Below are positions 24,319-33,757 of a DNA stretch of 64,000 nucleotides, piece by piece (positions within the stretch are counted from its first letter, which is position 1; every line of letters starts with the position of its first letter). The stretch covers positions 870,501-934,500 of the forward strand of contig CP168942.1 of NCBI GenBank assembly GCA_041871065.1, given 5' to 3'. The notes beneath the pieces were generated by a model. It worked only from the letters and a program-made list of their open reading frames with translations, was not told the origin of the DNA and did not search any database. The DNA comes from Weissella confusa (GTDB lineage: Bacteria > Bacillota > Bacilli > Lactobacillales > Lactobacillaceae). Position numbers and translations under genes: made by a program.

Positions 24319-26331
24319 GTGAGAAAACAAGTAGTTCGTATACTTAAAAGCAGAGCGTTTATTATGCTACTTGTCGCTTTTTTGTTAGCAGTGGCGTTGA
24401 CTTATGCATTGCAAGTGGCGGCAGTTTGGCAAGTGTGGGGTGCTCCGCACACTGTTTCTGACTACAAAGAAGCAAAAGAGATGGCGTGGTCAATGTTCTT
24501 TGAATCTAGGGTGCTGTGGTTTTCAGTGCTGTGGCTTATTGCGTTTTTTGCCATGTTAGTTGGGATTATCAATCGCTTTGTTGTATCGCTAGCAATCTTT
24601 TTAACCAGTGGTGTCGCTTTCGTTGTGGCTGAGTATGAAAAAATAAGTTTACGAAATGAAGGAATTGTTCCGGCTGATATTTCAGAGATTGGCTCAAGTG
24701 CAAAATTAGCCAAGATGATTGATCCTCAGATTTTAAAAGTGACACTGATTAGTTTGGGTGCCGTCATCATTGTGATGTTTGTGCTGCTAATTGTCGCCAG
24801 ATTGATTAATAAAGGGCGCTTGTCGGCTATGCCCAAAGCTGTTCAAAGTTTTTTTCAATTTGTAGGTGGTCAGTTCTTTAAACGAGAACAAACACGAATT
24901 GCTGTGTCGCTTGTTTCGATGGCTGTTGTGGTCACGCCTTTCTTTATCCCAGCCGAATCGTATGAAGAATTTTATGGTGTTTTTGATCGTTCAAGACAAT
25001 CATGGTCGTCATCGGCAGATGCGGCGTACAATGGTCCGATTATGACGTTCACGTCTAATTTAAAGGCAATTATTATGACGGAACCAGCCGATTATTCCAA
25101 AAAGACGATGATAGAATTGGCCGACAAGTACGAAAAAGAAGCGGCTGCGATTAACGAAAGTCGTGGTAATGCGAATTTTGATGGTCAAACCGTTATTTAC
25201 GTTTTGTCGGAATCGTTGACGAACCCTAAAAATGTGCCGGGCCTTAAAATCAATCAAGATCCGCTAACGAATATTGAAGACATTTCAGCTGAATCGCCAG
25301 CGTCTGGGAAAATGTTATCATCAGGATATGGTGCTGGAACAGCGAATGTTGAGTACATGACGTTAACCGGTACGCCACTGTCTGCGTTTAGCCCGGCAGT
25401 GGATACACCTTACGTTCAATTGACCGGACACGTTAACGAAATGCCAAGCATTCTGTCTTACTTTGATAAGAGTGTGACAGTACACCCGTATAACGGTAGC
25501 TTGTATAACCGCCGGGGGGCATACCATCAGATGGGCATGCAAAAGTTTTTAACGACGGATAAGGAAACTGATGGGCAACTTAATCACCTAGGCACTTGGT
25601 TCCAAGGGGGTAATGTTAAGGACTCGGAGGCTTACCAAGATACGCTAGATTTGATTAGCAAGAGTAAGGATGAGAGTCAGTTTTTGCAATTGCTAACAAT
25701 GCAGAATCACTTGCCATACTACGACGGGACGTATACCGGAGAGAATGCACCGATTAAGGTAACGAAGGCTTTGCCTGGAGAAAATACCAATGAGCAAGTC
25801 ACAACGTACTTAAATGGTTTGTACAACACCGATCTTGCAACACGTTCGTTTATTAATGCGTTAAATGAATTGGACCGGCCTGTTACTGTAGTTTGGTATG
25901 GCGATCACTGGCCAGGCATTTTTACATTCGTGAGAGCTTCTGAGAAGAAAAATGAAATCAAGGCGCATAAGACACAATACTTTATCTGGCAGAACGATGC
26001 TGCGAAGGCAGCAAACGGATCGCAAACGGTTGATAAGTCGGTTGTGTCGCCAAATGAATTTAATTCGATGATGTTGCAAGTGAATAATATGAATGTCACG
26101 CCATTTTTTGCATTGCAAACGGAAGTAGCGAATAAGTTGCCAACGGCAATTACTTACCGACATGATGCGGAAGGTAATCCGCTGTTTGTGGTTGATGGTA
26201 AAGAAAAGCCGTTGAATAAGTTGACAACACATCAACAAAAGCTTTGGCATGACTTAGAACTGATAAATTATGACAGCTCAATTGGTGATAATTATCTAAG
26301 TAAAACGTCGTTCTTTAAAAACAATAAATAG
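24319..26331 (+). CDS. LtaS-like phosphoglycerol transferase (sulfatase/alkaline phosphatase superfamily)
   Basis: About 670 residues. An N-terminal bundle of about five membrane helices (to about residue 215) precedes an extracellular sulfatase-fold domain (PF00884) with YVLSESLTNP, the nucleophile segment GAGTANVEYM (Thr341 predicted catalytic) and VVWYGDHWPG with metal ligands. LtaS-type enzymes polymerise or transfer glycerol phosphate from phosphatidylglycerol onto lipoteichoic acid or other glycans. GTG 24319 with GGAG at 24306-24309 is preferred over TTG 24289, which has no ribosome site. Its place among polysaccharide genes suggests phosphoglycerol decoration of a polysaccharide as an alternative to LTA synthesis. 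It is a single-gene unit. Confidence 0.85.
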   Translation: MRKQVVRILKSRAFIMLLVAFLLAVALTYALQVAAVWQVWGAPHTVSDYKEAKEMAWSMFFESRVLWFSVLWLIAFFAMLVGIINRFVVSLAIFLTSGVAFVVAEYEKISLRNEGIVPADISEIGSSAKLAKMIDPQILKVTLISLGAVIIVMFVLLIVARLINKGRLSAMPKAVQSFFQFVGGQFFKREQTRIAVSLVSMAVVVTPFFIPAESYEEFYGVFDRSRQSWSSSADAAYNGPIMTFTSNLKAIIMTEPADYSKKTMIELADKYEKEAAAINESRGNANFDGQTVIYVLSESLTNPKNVPGLKINQDPLTNIEDISAESPASGKMLSSGYGAGTANVEYMTLTGTPLSAFSPAVDTPYVQLTGHVNEMPSILSYFDKSVTVHPYNGSLYNRRGAYHQMGMQKFLTTDKETDGQLNHLGTWFQGGNVKDSEAYQDTLDLISKSKDESQFLQLLTMQNHLPYYDGTYTGENAPIKVTKALPGENTNEQVTTYLNGLYNTDLATRSFINALNELDRPVTVVWYGDHWPGIFTFVRASEKKNEIKAHKTQYFIWQNDAAKAANGSQTVDKSVVSPNEFNSMMLQVNNMNVTPFFALQTEVANKLPTAITYRHDAEGNPLFVVDGKEKPLNKLTTHQQKLWHDLELINYDSSIGDNYLSKTSFFKNNK

Positions 26332-26336
26332 ACACC

Positions 26337-26371
26337 AAAGGACCCAGGAACCTAGTTTCTGGGTCCTTTGT
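26337..26371 (+). terminator. Rho-independent terminator
   Basis: AAAGGACCCAG pairs with CTGGGTCCTTT across an 11-base loop. Confidence 0.85.
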
Positions 26372-26500
26372 TACATACGTGAAATTTATGACACAAAACT
26401 GCGAAATAACGTCTAACGGACTGTTATTTTAGGCCGGTACAATTTTATGTAATTAGGATTTAATTTGTAATTTAAAAATAGAGACCGAAAAACGGGAGAG

Positions 26501-27484
26501 ATGAACGTGGTTAGTAAACGAGTAAAGTTATCATTAACAGCGATGGCGGCGACAGCGGGTTTGGTTGCTTTGAACAGTAACATGCTTGAAACTAAAGCTT
26601 CTGCCGATACACTTGAGTCAATTCAATCACAACAAAAGACAGGTTACTTGAACGACGGTACAGGCTGGTACTGGTTCCAAGGTGGTCAAAAGTATACGGG
26701 ATTCCGTAACTACATGGGGGCATATTACTACTTTGTAAATGGTGTGCGTCAAGAAAACAGCTGGGAAACAGAATGGGGACTGACATATTACGTTGGTAAC
26801 GATGGTCGCTCAGTACAGGGTCACTACTCAATTGGCGGTGTTGCATATAACTTCGGTGACAACGGCACGTTCTACATGCGTGGTCGCTCAAATGGCTATG
26901 TATTTGATCAAGCGGCCGGCCAATGGTTGTGGATGGAAAACGGTTCACGTTTCACAGGATTCCGCTTCTACATGGGTGCCTACTACTGGTTCCAAAATGG
27001 TGTGCGTCAAGATAACCAATGGGAATATGCTTGGGGTAACACATACTGGGTTGGTGGCGACGGCCGTGCTGCCCAAGGTTTGGTAAACATTGGTGGTAAG
27101 CAATACTACTTCGGTAATGACGGTACGTTTAACATGCGTAAGAACACGCAATTCTCATTGAATGGGGCAACGTATTCAGCTGATGGCAATGGTGTTGTAA
27201 CGCGTACGGGTTCTGCTTCAGTGCAAGACCAAATGAATAACTTTGCCCAATCATGGTATGGTTGGGGTCACAATCAACAATACTACTTGAACTTGTTGAT
27301 TAGTTATGAATCAGGTTGGAACCAATACGCTCAAAACGGTCAATACTTCGGCTTCTTCCAAACAACGGGTATTACAGATACGTCTGTTGAAGGACAAGCA
27401 CGTGTTGGATTGGCTTACATTGCAAACCGTTACGGTAACCCCCAAAATGCATGGGGTCACATCCGCTCACATGGTTGGTACTAA
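26501..27484 (+). CDS. Secreted lysozyme-like (transglycosylase/Apf type) protein with two YG repeats
   Basis: 327 residues. A signal peptide ends near ASA (about residue 36). Two YG modules (about 45-210) are followed by a C-terminal domain of about 90 residues. That domain resembles the lysozyme-like end of aggregation-promoting factors and Lactobacillales transglycosylases: LISYESGWNQYAQNG (Glu270 the likely catalytic acid), YFGFFQTTG, and a terminal AYIANRYGN...HGWY. The repeats come before the catalytic domain, opposite to the SGNH and GH25 proteins. GGGAG ends two bases before ATG 26501, so GTG 26507, with 8-base spacing, may be the real start. Lytic activity is likely but not certain. 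Confidence 0.82.
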   Translation: MNVVSKRVKLSLTAMAATAGLVALNSNMLETKASADTLESIQSQQKTGYLNDGTGWYWFQGGQKYTGFRNYMGAYYYFVNGVRQENSWETEWGLTYYVGNDGRSVQGHYSIGGVAYNFGDNGTFYMRGRSNGYVFDQAAGQWLWMENGSRFTGFRFYMGAYYWFQNGVRQDNQWEYAWGNTYWVGGDGRAAQGLVNIGGKQYYFGNDGTFNMRKNTQFSLNGATYSADGNGVVTRTGSASVQDQMNNFAQSWYGWGHNQQYYLNLLISYESGWNQYAQNGQYFGFFQTTGITDTSVEGQARVGLAYIANRYGNPQNAWGHIRSHGWY

Positions 27485-27518
27485 TCTGAACTGTCGATAA
27501 TAGTAATATTCTGTAATT

Positions 27519-27553
27519 AAACTGGGAGTTATGCGATAACTGCCAGTTTTTTT
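27519..27553 (+). terminator. Rho-independent terminator
   Basis: A 14-base stem with one mismatch (27519-27532 with 27536-27549), then TTTTT. Confidence 0.82.
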
Positions 27554-27597
27554 GTTATCATTAGAAACAGATATTAGAGTGCAGAAATGAGTTTCAC

Positions 27598-29082
27598 ATG
27601 CAATTATTAAAAGTTTATTTACAAGAAACAGGAATGCGGTTGCCGACTGAGCTGGTGCCGCTTTTCTTCTTAACCTACATTGCCCATATTTTACGACAAC
27701 ATGCTTTTGGTATTCAGGTTTGGACGTATGCGCTGGTGATGCTAACAATTGGCATCTTTTCAACCGCTATTCGTCTTTATGCGCAGACTGAATTGAATAA
27801 GATGCCGCCTGATAAAAAAGGGAATTCGCATTTCTTTTGGGGTGTTTGGTCAATTCAGGTCTTAACTTTCGCAGTCCTAGCATTATTGACCTATGGATTC
27901 GTGCAACTGTTTGATTTGCCGTACGAAGGGGCAATCAGATTACAATTATTGTTCTATGTTGGGGCGATGTTAGATATTTCATGGTTGTTCAATGGGATTA
28001 ATAAGACACGGATTGTTGTGCGTCGTGATGCGATTATCCAAATGGCTCGTTTTGTGCCGTTGATCATATTCGTTAAAAGTCCGGATGACTTGGCAGCGTT
28101 CATTTTATTGTTGGCGATTACGACGATTATTGGAAATGTGGTGATGTGGTTTAAGTTGCCACAGACCCTAGTGCGTGTCGATGTGGCGCGCATTCCAATT
28201 CGGCGGCATATGCGCTTGATGACAACGTTCTTCTTGGCGGCTATTTTGCCCCAATTGGCGTTGTACTTGAATAAAGTGTTGTTGTTTTGGCATGATGGCG
28301 TTGACGAGGTTGCATCTTATTATAGTGCTGAGTTGATGGTGAAAGTCGGGATTGCATTGGTACTTGGCATCGGAATTGCAATGATGGGCCGAGTGGTTGA
28401 ACAACGACGTCAAGGAGATGCATCAGGCGTGCAGCAATCGTTCTATGATGCTGTGGAGAATAGTACGGCGTTGGCGATTATTATTGCGGTCGGTGTAGCA
28501 ATTGTTGGGTCACAAACTGTGTATTGGTTCTTAGGAATTGACTACGAACAAGTGGGGGCAATTTTGCATGTGCTTGCGTTCGTAATTGTGGTCGCTTCAT
28601 GGCGTTACAGTTTAGCGTTGCAACAATTGGCAGCTGAACGTGGTTTCCGCAATTTATCGATGCCAGTTCAAATTGCGACTGGTCTCAATGTGGTGTTGAG
28701 CTTAGCTTTGATTCCGTGGTTAGGTGTGATGGCCGCTGCGTGGATTGCGCTCGTGAGTGAAATTGTGGCGTTGGTGTTGCAATTGCTCTCATTGCGCCAC
28801 GTTATTCATTTATGGCGTTTGGTAGCAGTCGTCTGGCGTTACATTGTAGCTGGCGTTGTAACAGCGGTTGTGTTGATTGCGATGGTGCGTGCTGGTGTAC
28901 CTGCTTATCCAAAGTATTCAGCATTAGAAGCGGCGGTTGGATTAGTTGTATATGCATTGGTGGTTGTTTCGTTCGATACACCGGTTGCGAAGGCGACTAA
29001 CCAAGTCTTGCTATTCTCTGGTAAAAGAATGTTTGAATCAACGATTGAGTTTATTCGCATTGTGCTAAGAATTAAAAAATAG
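27598..29082 (+). CDS. Second Wzx-like polysaccharide flippase
   Basis: 494 residues with 12-14 membrane helices, a paralogue of the protein at 18089 (shared segments YIAHILRQHAFGIQVWTYALV and DISWLFNGINKTRIVVR, compare DISWYFMGLEDFKKTVVR). It is therefore in the same polysaccharide transporter family. Two flippases in one locus suggest two different lipid-linked units, for example a main polysaccharide and a second wall glycan. The ribosome site before ATG 27598 is weak (GAAATGAG), which predicts low expression. It is the last gene of the surface region before the heat-shock operon. Confidence 0.85.
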   Translation: MQLLKVYLQETGMRLPTELVPLFFLTYIAHILRQHAFGIQVWTYALVMLTIGIFSTAIRLYAQTELNKMPPDKKGNSHFFWGVWSIQVLTFAVLALLTYGFVQLFDLPYEGAIRLQLLFYVGAMLDISWLFNGINKTRIVVRRDAIIQMARFVPLIIFVKSPDDLAAFILLLAITTIIGNVVMWFKLPQTLVRVDVARIPIRRHMRLMTTFFLAAILPQLALYLNKVLLFWHDGVDEVASYYSAELMVKVGIALVLGIGIAMMGRVVEQRRQGDASGVQQSFYDAVENSTALAIIIAVGVAIVGSQTVYWFLGIDYEQVGAILHVLAFVIVVASWRYSLALQQLAAERGFRNLSMPVQIATGLNVVLSLALIPWLGVMAAAWIALVSEIVALVLQLLSLRHVIHLWRLVAVVWRYIVAGVVTAVVLIAMVRAGVPAYPKYSALEAAVGLVVYALVVVSFDTPVAKATNQVLLFSGKRMFESTIEFIRIVLRIKK

Positions 29083-29088
29083 AAATGT

Positions 29089-29117
29089 AAGCGTCGCAAG
29101 GGATTGCGACGCTTTTT
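29089..29117 (+). terminator. Rho-independent terminator before the hrcA operon
   Basis: AAGCGTCGCAA pairs with TTGCGACGCTT, followed by TTT. Its T tract abuts the first CIRCE element. Confidence 0.85.
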
Positions 29118-29142
29118 AGCACTCTGAAATTTAGAGTGCTAA
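29116..29142 (+). promoter_or_regulatory. CIRCE operator 1 (HrcA binding site), perfect
   Basis: TTAGCACTC, nine bases, GAGTGCTAA: an exact match to the CIRCE consensus, lying just upstream of the -35 element of hrcA. Confidence 0.97.
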
Positions 29143-29147
29143 AAATG

Positions 29148-29176
29148 TTGACAAGGGTGTATGAGACGTGTATTAT
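29148..29176 (+). promoter_or_regulatory. Sigma-A promoter of hrcA-grpE-dnaK-dnaJ
   Basis: TTGACA at 29148-29153, a 17-base spacer, and TATTAT at 29171-29176. It is flanked by two CIRCE elements. Confidence 0.88.
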
Positions 29177-29184
29177 AATAATCG

Positions 29185-29211
29185 TTAGCACGAAGTACTT
29201 GAGAGTGCTAA
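29185..29211 (+). promoter_or_regulatory. CIRCE operator 2, imperfect left arm
   Basis: TTAGCACGA, nine bases, GAGTGCTAA. The left arm differs from consensus in its last two bases. It lies between the -10 element and the hrcA ribosome site. Confidence 0.88.
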
Positions 29212-29225
29212 GAGAGGTGAAGCGT

Positions 29226-30251
29226 ATGTTAACAGAACGGCAGCGGTTAATTTTAGCCGCAATAATTCAAGATTACGCAAAAACCGGTAAAGCTGTTGGA
29301 TCAAAAACGTTGCTTGAAGAATTAGGGTTGGCAGTCAGTTCAGCCACGGTTCGTAATGAGATGGCCTCATTGGAAGAGCAAGGTTTGTTGCAAAAGGAAC
29401 ATACATCGTCGGGGCGGGTACCTTCACAACGTGGTTATCGTTACTATGTAGATAAGATTATGCGTAGTGAACATATGACCCAGGTTGCTCAACAATCCCT
29501 TGAACGTGTTTTCAATCGTAATTTTCAGCAAATTGACGATTTGATGCAGACGATGGTGACTGAATTAGCAAATATAACAGGTTACACGGTGGTTGCATTG
29601 AAGCCGGAATCAGTTGACACGCGATTGTCTGGGTTCCGGCTGGTACCGGTCGACGGTCAACAAGTGATGGCGATAATCGTCACAAATGACGGTCAGGTTA
29701 CGAGTCAGAGTTTTAGACTACCCGAGGGAATGGATGTACGTGGTCTGGATGACATGGTGCGCTACATTAATCAAACGTTGGTTAACCAACCGATTGTGGA
29801 TGTGTTGCGAACATTGTCAGGAGATTTACCATTAAAGATGGAGCGAACAATTCGTACACCAGTTGCATTCTTGCAATTGTTCGGTGATGTTTTGGCCCGC
29901 TCGATTCGCGATAAAGTGTTTGTTGGTGGTCGACTAAATGTGTTGGATTACACGGATGACACGGAGCTGCAAGAAATCAAGCAATTATTGCAATTGCTTG
30001 ATGCACCAAGTGCAATGCGCCAGGTAATGGGGAACGCAAACGATGGGGTGTTAATTCAAATTGGGGATGAAAACGGGAACAGCTTGTTGTCACCATACAG
30101 TTTGATTTCAGCCACATACCGCGTGCCACAGCATGGTGTCGGTGCGCTGGCAGTGCTTGGACCGACGGCAATGCGTTACGCGGATGTTGTTAATTTGGTA
30201 GATGCCTACCGCAGTACATTATCAACACAGTTATTAGAATATTATCGTTAG
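29226..30251 (+). CDS. hrcA: Heat-inducible transcription repressor HrcA
   Basis: 341 residues. The N-terminal winged helix (about 1-75; MLTERQRLILAAIIQDYAKTGKAVGSKTL and VSSATVRNEMASLEE) binds CIRCE; a GAF-like middle and C-terminal domains follow. ATG 29226, preceded by AGAGAGGTGA, is the family start; the in-frame codon at 29136 lies within the promoter region and is rejected. HrcA represses its own operon, and its activity depends on GroE in related bacteria. Two CIRCE sites around the promoter predict tight control. It is the first gene of the hrcA-grpE-dnaK-dnaJ order standard in Firmicutes. Confidence 0.97.
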   Translation: MLTERQRLILAAIIQDYAKTGKAVGSKTLLEELGLAVSSATVRNEMASLEEQGLLQKEHTSSGRVPSQRGYRYYVDKIMRSEHMTQVAQQSLERVFNRNFQQIDDLMQTMVTELANITGYTVVALKPESVDTRLSGFRLVPVDGQQVMAIIVTNDGQVTSQSFRLPEGMDVRGLDDMVRYINQTLVNQPIVDVLRTLSGDLPLKMERTIRTPVAFLQLFGDVLARSIRDKVFVGGRLNVLDYTDDTELQEIKQLLQLLDAPSAMRQVMGNANDGVLIQIGDENGNSLLSPYSLISATYRVPQHGVGALAVLGPTAMRYADVVNLVDAYRSTLSTQLLEYYR

Positions 30252-30266
30252 AAAAGAGGTGTTAGC

Positions 30267-30827
30267 ATGGCAGAGGATAAGCAAACTCCTGAAGAAGAAG
30301 TTGTAGAAGAAACGGTTGAGACACCGGATGTTGACACCGACGCAACGGCGGATGTAGATCCAATCGTTGCGCTAGAAACGAAGATTGCAGAAGCGGAAGA
30401 AAAAATCGCTGAAGCAGAAGACAAGTACTTGCGTGCTCACGCAGAAATGCAAAACATGCAAACACGTTATGCAAAGGAACAAGCGACGGCAGTGAAGTAT
30501 GCTAGTCAAAACTTGGCAAAGTCAGTTTTGCCAGCGCTTGATAATTTGGAACGTGCTTTGCAAGTTGAAGCAGATGATGCAGCGGCACAACAAATCAAGA
30601 CGGGAGTCGAGATGGTGTACAAGACGCTTGTATCTGCTTTGGAAGATAACGACATCAAGGCTGTTGGAGCCGAAGGTGAACCGTTTGACCCTAACTTCCA
30701 CCAAGCAATTCAATCTGTACCGGCGGATGATGATCACCCGGCAGATACAATTGCTCAGGTTCTTCAAAAGGGTTATGTGTTGGCGGACCGTGTGATTCGT
30801 CCAGCAATGGTAGCTGTTTATAACTAA
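30267..30827 (+). CDS. grpE: Nucleotide exchange factor GrpE
   Basis: 186 residues. An acidic, low-complexity N-terminus (about 1-45) is followed by a long coiled coil and then the C-terminal beta domain (GEPFDPNFHQAIQSVPADDDHPADTIAQVLQKGY, the typical segment). The dimer releases ADP from DnaK. It starts 16 bases after hrcA with a GAGGTG site. Confidence 0.96.
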   Translation: MAEDKQTPEEEVVEETVETPDVDTDATADVDPIVALETKIAEAEEKIAEAEDKYLRAHAEMQNMQTRYAKEQATAVKYASQNLAKSVLPALDNLERALQVEADDAAAQQIKTGVEMVYKTLVSALEDNDIKAVGAEGEPFDPNFHQAIQSVPADDDHPADTIAQVLQKGYVLADRVIRPAMVAVYN

Positions 30828-30884
30828 ACAACTATTCATTTATTTATTAAAACAAAAAACTGATCAATAAGAGGTAAAGTAATT

Positions 30885-32714
30885 ATGTCAAAGATCATTG
30901 GAATTGATTTGGGAACTACAAACTCAGCTGTTGCCGTTTTGGAAGGTGGACAACCAAAGGTTATCACTAACCCTAACGGTGGTCGCACGACACCATCAGC
31001 TGTTTCATTTAAGAACGGTGAAGTGCAAGTTGGTGACACGGCAAAGCGCCAAGCCATCACAAACCCAGACACGATTTTGTCAATCAAGTCACACATGGGT
31101 GATGCCAACTACAAGGTAACTGTAGACGGTAAGGACTACACACCACAAGAAATCTCAGCAATGATCTTGCAATATATCAAGAAGTACGCTGAAGACTACC
31201 TAGGTGAGACGGTTGATAAGGCCGTTATCACGGTTCCTGCATACTTTAACGATGCCCAACGTCAAGCTACGAAGGACGCCGGAAAGATTGCTGGATTGGA
31301 AGTTGAGCGTATCATCAACGAGCCAACGGCTGCTGCTTTGGCATACGGTTTGGACAAGTTGGAGAGCGATGAAAAGGTTCTTGTTTACGACTTGGGTGGT
31401 GGAACGTTTGACGTTTCTATCCTTGAGTTGGGTGACGGTGTCTTCGAAGTTTTGTCAACGAATGGTGACACGCACCTTGGTGGTGACGACTTCGACGAAA
31501 AGGTTATCGACTGGTTGGCCGAGAACTTTAAGAACGAGCACGGTGTTGATTTGAAGGCTGACAAGTTGGCCTTGCAACGTTTGAAGGATGCTGCAGAGAC
31601 GGCAAAGAAGACGTTGTCATCAGCTAACGAAGCACAAATCGACTTGCCGTTTATCACGGCAACGAACGAAGGTCCTTTGCACATTCAAACGACTTTGACG
31701 CGTGCCCAATTCAACCAATTGACGGCTGACTTGGTAAAGCGTGCTGAAGAGCCAGTTCGCAACGCTTTGAAGGATGCTGGTTTGACGATGAACGATATCG
31801 ACAAGGTTATCTTGAACGGTGGTTCAACACGTATCCCTGCTGTGCAAGAGTCTGTTAAGGCCTTGACTGGTAAGGAGCCAGATCACTCAATCAACCCTGA
31901 TGAAGCCGTTGCTTTGGGTGCTGCTGTACAAGGTGGTGTTATCACTGGTGATGTTAAGGACGTTGTTTTGCTTGACGTTACACCTTTGTCATTGGGTATC
32001 GAAACGATGGGTGGTGTGTTCACGAAGTTGATCGACCGCAACACGACGATTCCTACGTCAAAGTCACAAGTGTTCTCAACGGCCGCTGATAACCAACCAG
32101 CTGTTGATATCCACGTTTTGCAAGGTGAGCGTTCAATGGCTGCCGACAACAAGACGTTGGGTCGCTTCCAATTGACTGACATTCCTGCTGCACCACGTGG
32201 TGTTCCACAAATCGAAGTTAAGTTTGACATTGACCGTAACGGTATCGTTTCTGTATCTGCTAAGGATTTGGGAACGAACAAGGAGCAAAAGATTACAATC
32301 CAAAGCTCAGGTTCATTGTCAGAAGAAGAAATTGAGCGTATGATGAACGACGCCAAGGCTAACGAAGAGGCCGACAAGAAGCGTAAGGAAGAAGTTGACT
32401 TGCGTAACGATGTTGACCAATTGATCTTCCAATCAGAAAAGACTTTGGAAGAAGTTGGCGACAAGTTGCCTGATACTGACAAGAAGCCAGTTGAAGACGC
32501 AGTTGCTGAGTTGAAGGCTGCTAAGGAAGCTGACAACTTGGATGACATGAAGACAAAGAAGGAAGCTTTGGAGAAGGTTGCCCAAGAATTGGCAGTTAAG
32601 TTGTATCAACAAGCTGCTCCTGAGCAAGGTGCACAAGCTGCTGACGGTGCTGCATCAAACGATGACAACACGGTTGACGGTGACTTCGAAGACGTTTCTG
32701 ACGACAAGAAGTAA
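30885..32714 (+). CDS. dnaK: Chaperone DnaK (Hsp70)
   Basis: 609 residues, normal for Firmicutes. The ATPase domain starts [15 protein letters not shown] and contains the phosphate loops ([12 protein letters not shown] and the [14 protein letters not shown] region). The substrate-binding domain follows ([14 protein letters not shown]) with an alpha-helical lid, ending in an acidic tail. It refolds and protects client proteins together with the J-protein and GrpE of this operon. Codon use is strongly biased, as in abundant proteins. The AGAGGT site is 10 bases before ATG 30885. Confidence 0.98.
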   Translation: MSKIIGIDLGTTNSAVAVLEGGQPKVITNPNGGRTTPSAVSFKNGEVQVGDTAKRQAITNPDTILSIKSHMGDANYKVTVDGKDYTPQEISAMILQYIKKYAEDYLGETVDKAVITVPAYFNDAQRQATKDAGKIAGLEVERIINEPTAAALAYGLDKLESDEKVLVYDLGGGTFDVSILELGDGVFEVLSTNGDTHLGGDDFDEKVIDWLAENFKNEHGVDLKADKLALQRLKDAAETAKKTLSSANEAQIDLPFITATNEGPLHIQTTLTRAQFNQLTADLVKRAEEPVRNALKDAGLTMNDIDKVILNGGSTRIPAVQESVKALTGKEPDHSINPDEAVALGAAVQGGVITGDVKDVVLLDVTPLSLGIETMGGVFTKLIDRNTTIPTSKSQVFSTAADNQPAVDIHVLQGERSMAADNKTLGRFQLTDIPAAPRGVPQIEVKFDIDRNGIVSVSAKDLGTNKEQKITIQSSGSLSEEEIERMMNDAKANEEADKKRKEEVDLRNDVDQLIFQSEKTLEEVGDKLPDTDKKPVEDAVAELKAAKEADNLDDMKTKKEALEKVAQELAVKLYQQAAPEQGAQAADGAASNDDNTVDGDFEDVSDDKK

Positions 32715-32764
32715 TTTAGTAACTAAAAACACACTCTTAACTACCCCTATGGTTACTGAGTGAC

Positions 32765-32794
32765 ACGAAGCGAGGCCGCAATGCCTCGCTTTGT
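32765..32794 (+). terminator. Hairpin between dnaK and dnaJ, possible attenuator
   Basis: AAGCGAGGC at 32768-32776 pairs with GCCTCGCTT at 32783-32791, and CAC/GTG can extend the stem. The downstream T tract is weak (TTTGTG), so it may reduce rather than end transcription into dnaJ, or protect the dnaK message. Confidence 0.55.
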
Positions 32795-32828
32795 GATACA
32801 TATTGAGAAAATTGGGAGGATTGGCCTC

Positions 32829-33740
32829 ATGAACAACACAGAGTTCTACGAGCGTTTGGGCGTTGATAAGAGCGCTTCACAAGATGAGATTAAGAAGGCT
32901 TACCGTAAGCTATCAAAGAAGTATCACCCAGACATCAACCACGAGGAAGGTGCCGAGGCGAAGTACAAGGAAATTCAAGAAGCCTATGAGACGCTAGGTG
33001 ACGAGCAAAAGCGTGCCATGTACGACCAATACGGTGCAACTGATGGTCAAGCTGGTGGCTTTGGCGGTCAAGGTGGTTTCGGTGGCTTTGGTGGTGGCCA
33101 ATACGGCGACTTCTCAGATCTTGGGGACATCTTTAGCCAAATGTTTGGCGGTGGCTTCCAAGATCCTAACCGTCCTCGCAAGGGTCAAGATTTGCAATAT
33201 CGCATGAACTTGACGTTTGAGGAAGCTGTTTTTGGTAAGGAAACAACGATTTCATACACGCGTTCAACGGAGAACGGTGGCCAAGAAAGCAAGGAGTTGA
33301 AGGTGACGGTGCCAGCCGGTGTCGAGAACGGTCAACAAATGCGCTTGTCTGGTCAAGGTGAGGCCGGCTACAACGGTGGTCCTTACGGAGATTTGTTCGT
33401 GGTCTTCCGTGTTGCACCTTCAAAGGATGGTTTTGAGCGCGATGGTGGCACGATTTACTCACGTGTTGCGATTGATTATGCCACAGCTGTTCTTGGTGGT
33501 GAAATTGAGGTTAAGACAGTTAATGGTTTGAAGAAGTTGAAGATTCCAGCAGGAACGCCAACTGAAGCGAACTTCCGTCTACGTGGTCAAGGAGCGCCAT
33601 TTATGCGTGGTGGTCAAGGTGATCACATTGTGACAATTTACGTTGATGTGCCTAAGAAGTTGAACAAGGACCAAAAGAAGGCCCTTGAAGCCTTCCAAGC
33701 TGCGATGAATGGCGAGCACAAGAAGGGCTTCTTCGGATAA
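32829..33740 (+). CDS. dnaJ: DnaJ-family chaperone without the zinc-finger domain
   Basis: 303 residues, about 75 fewer than a typical DnaJ. The J domain (1-68) has the HPD motif that stimulates DnaK. A Gly/Phe-rich region follows (about 72-115), then two C-terminal beta domains ([16 protein letters not shown] onward, [42 protein letters not shown]). The cysteine-rich zinc domain, normally four CxxCxGxG motifs between TISYTR and the second part, is replaced by about nine residues, and the protein contains no cysteine. It is thus a type II (class B) J-protein, although it occupies the dnaJ position in the operon. GGGAGGA at 32813 sets the start at ATG 32829; the in-frame 32760 start is rejected. 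Confidence 0.93.
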   Translation: MNNTEFYERLGVDKSASQDEIKKAYRKLSKKYHPDINHEEGAEAKYKEIQEAYETLGDEQKRAMYDQYGATDGQAGGFGGQGGFGGFGGGQYGDFSDLGDIFSQMFGGGFQDPNRPRKGQDLQYRMNLTFEEAVFGKETTISYTRSTENGGQESKELKVTVPAGVENGQQMRLSGQGEAGYNGGPYGDLFVVFRVAPSKDGFERDGGTIYSRVAIDYATAVLGGEIEVKTVNGLKKLKIPAGTPTEANFRLRGQGAPFMRGGQGDHIVTIYVDVPKKLNKDQKKALEAFQAAMNGEHKKGFFG

Positions 33741-33757
33741 AGTAGACTGGGAATGTC

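Noticed and set aside
31883..32548. A 221-codon open frame on the minus strand opposite dnaK
   Set aside because: dnaK is certain, and its strong codon bias opens the opposite strand. No ribosome site or recognisable protein is seen.
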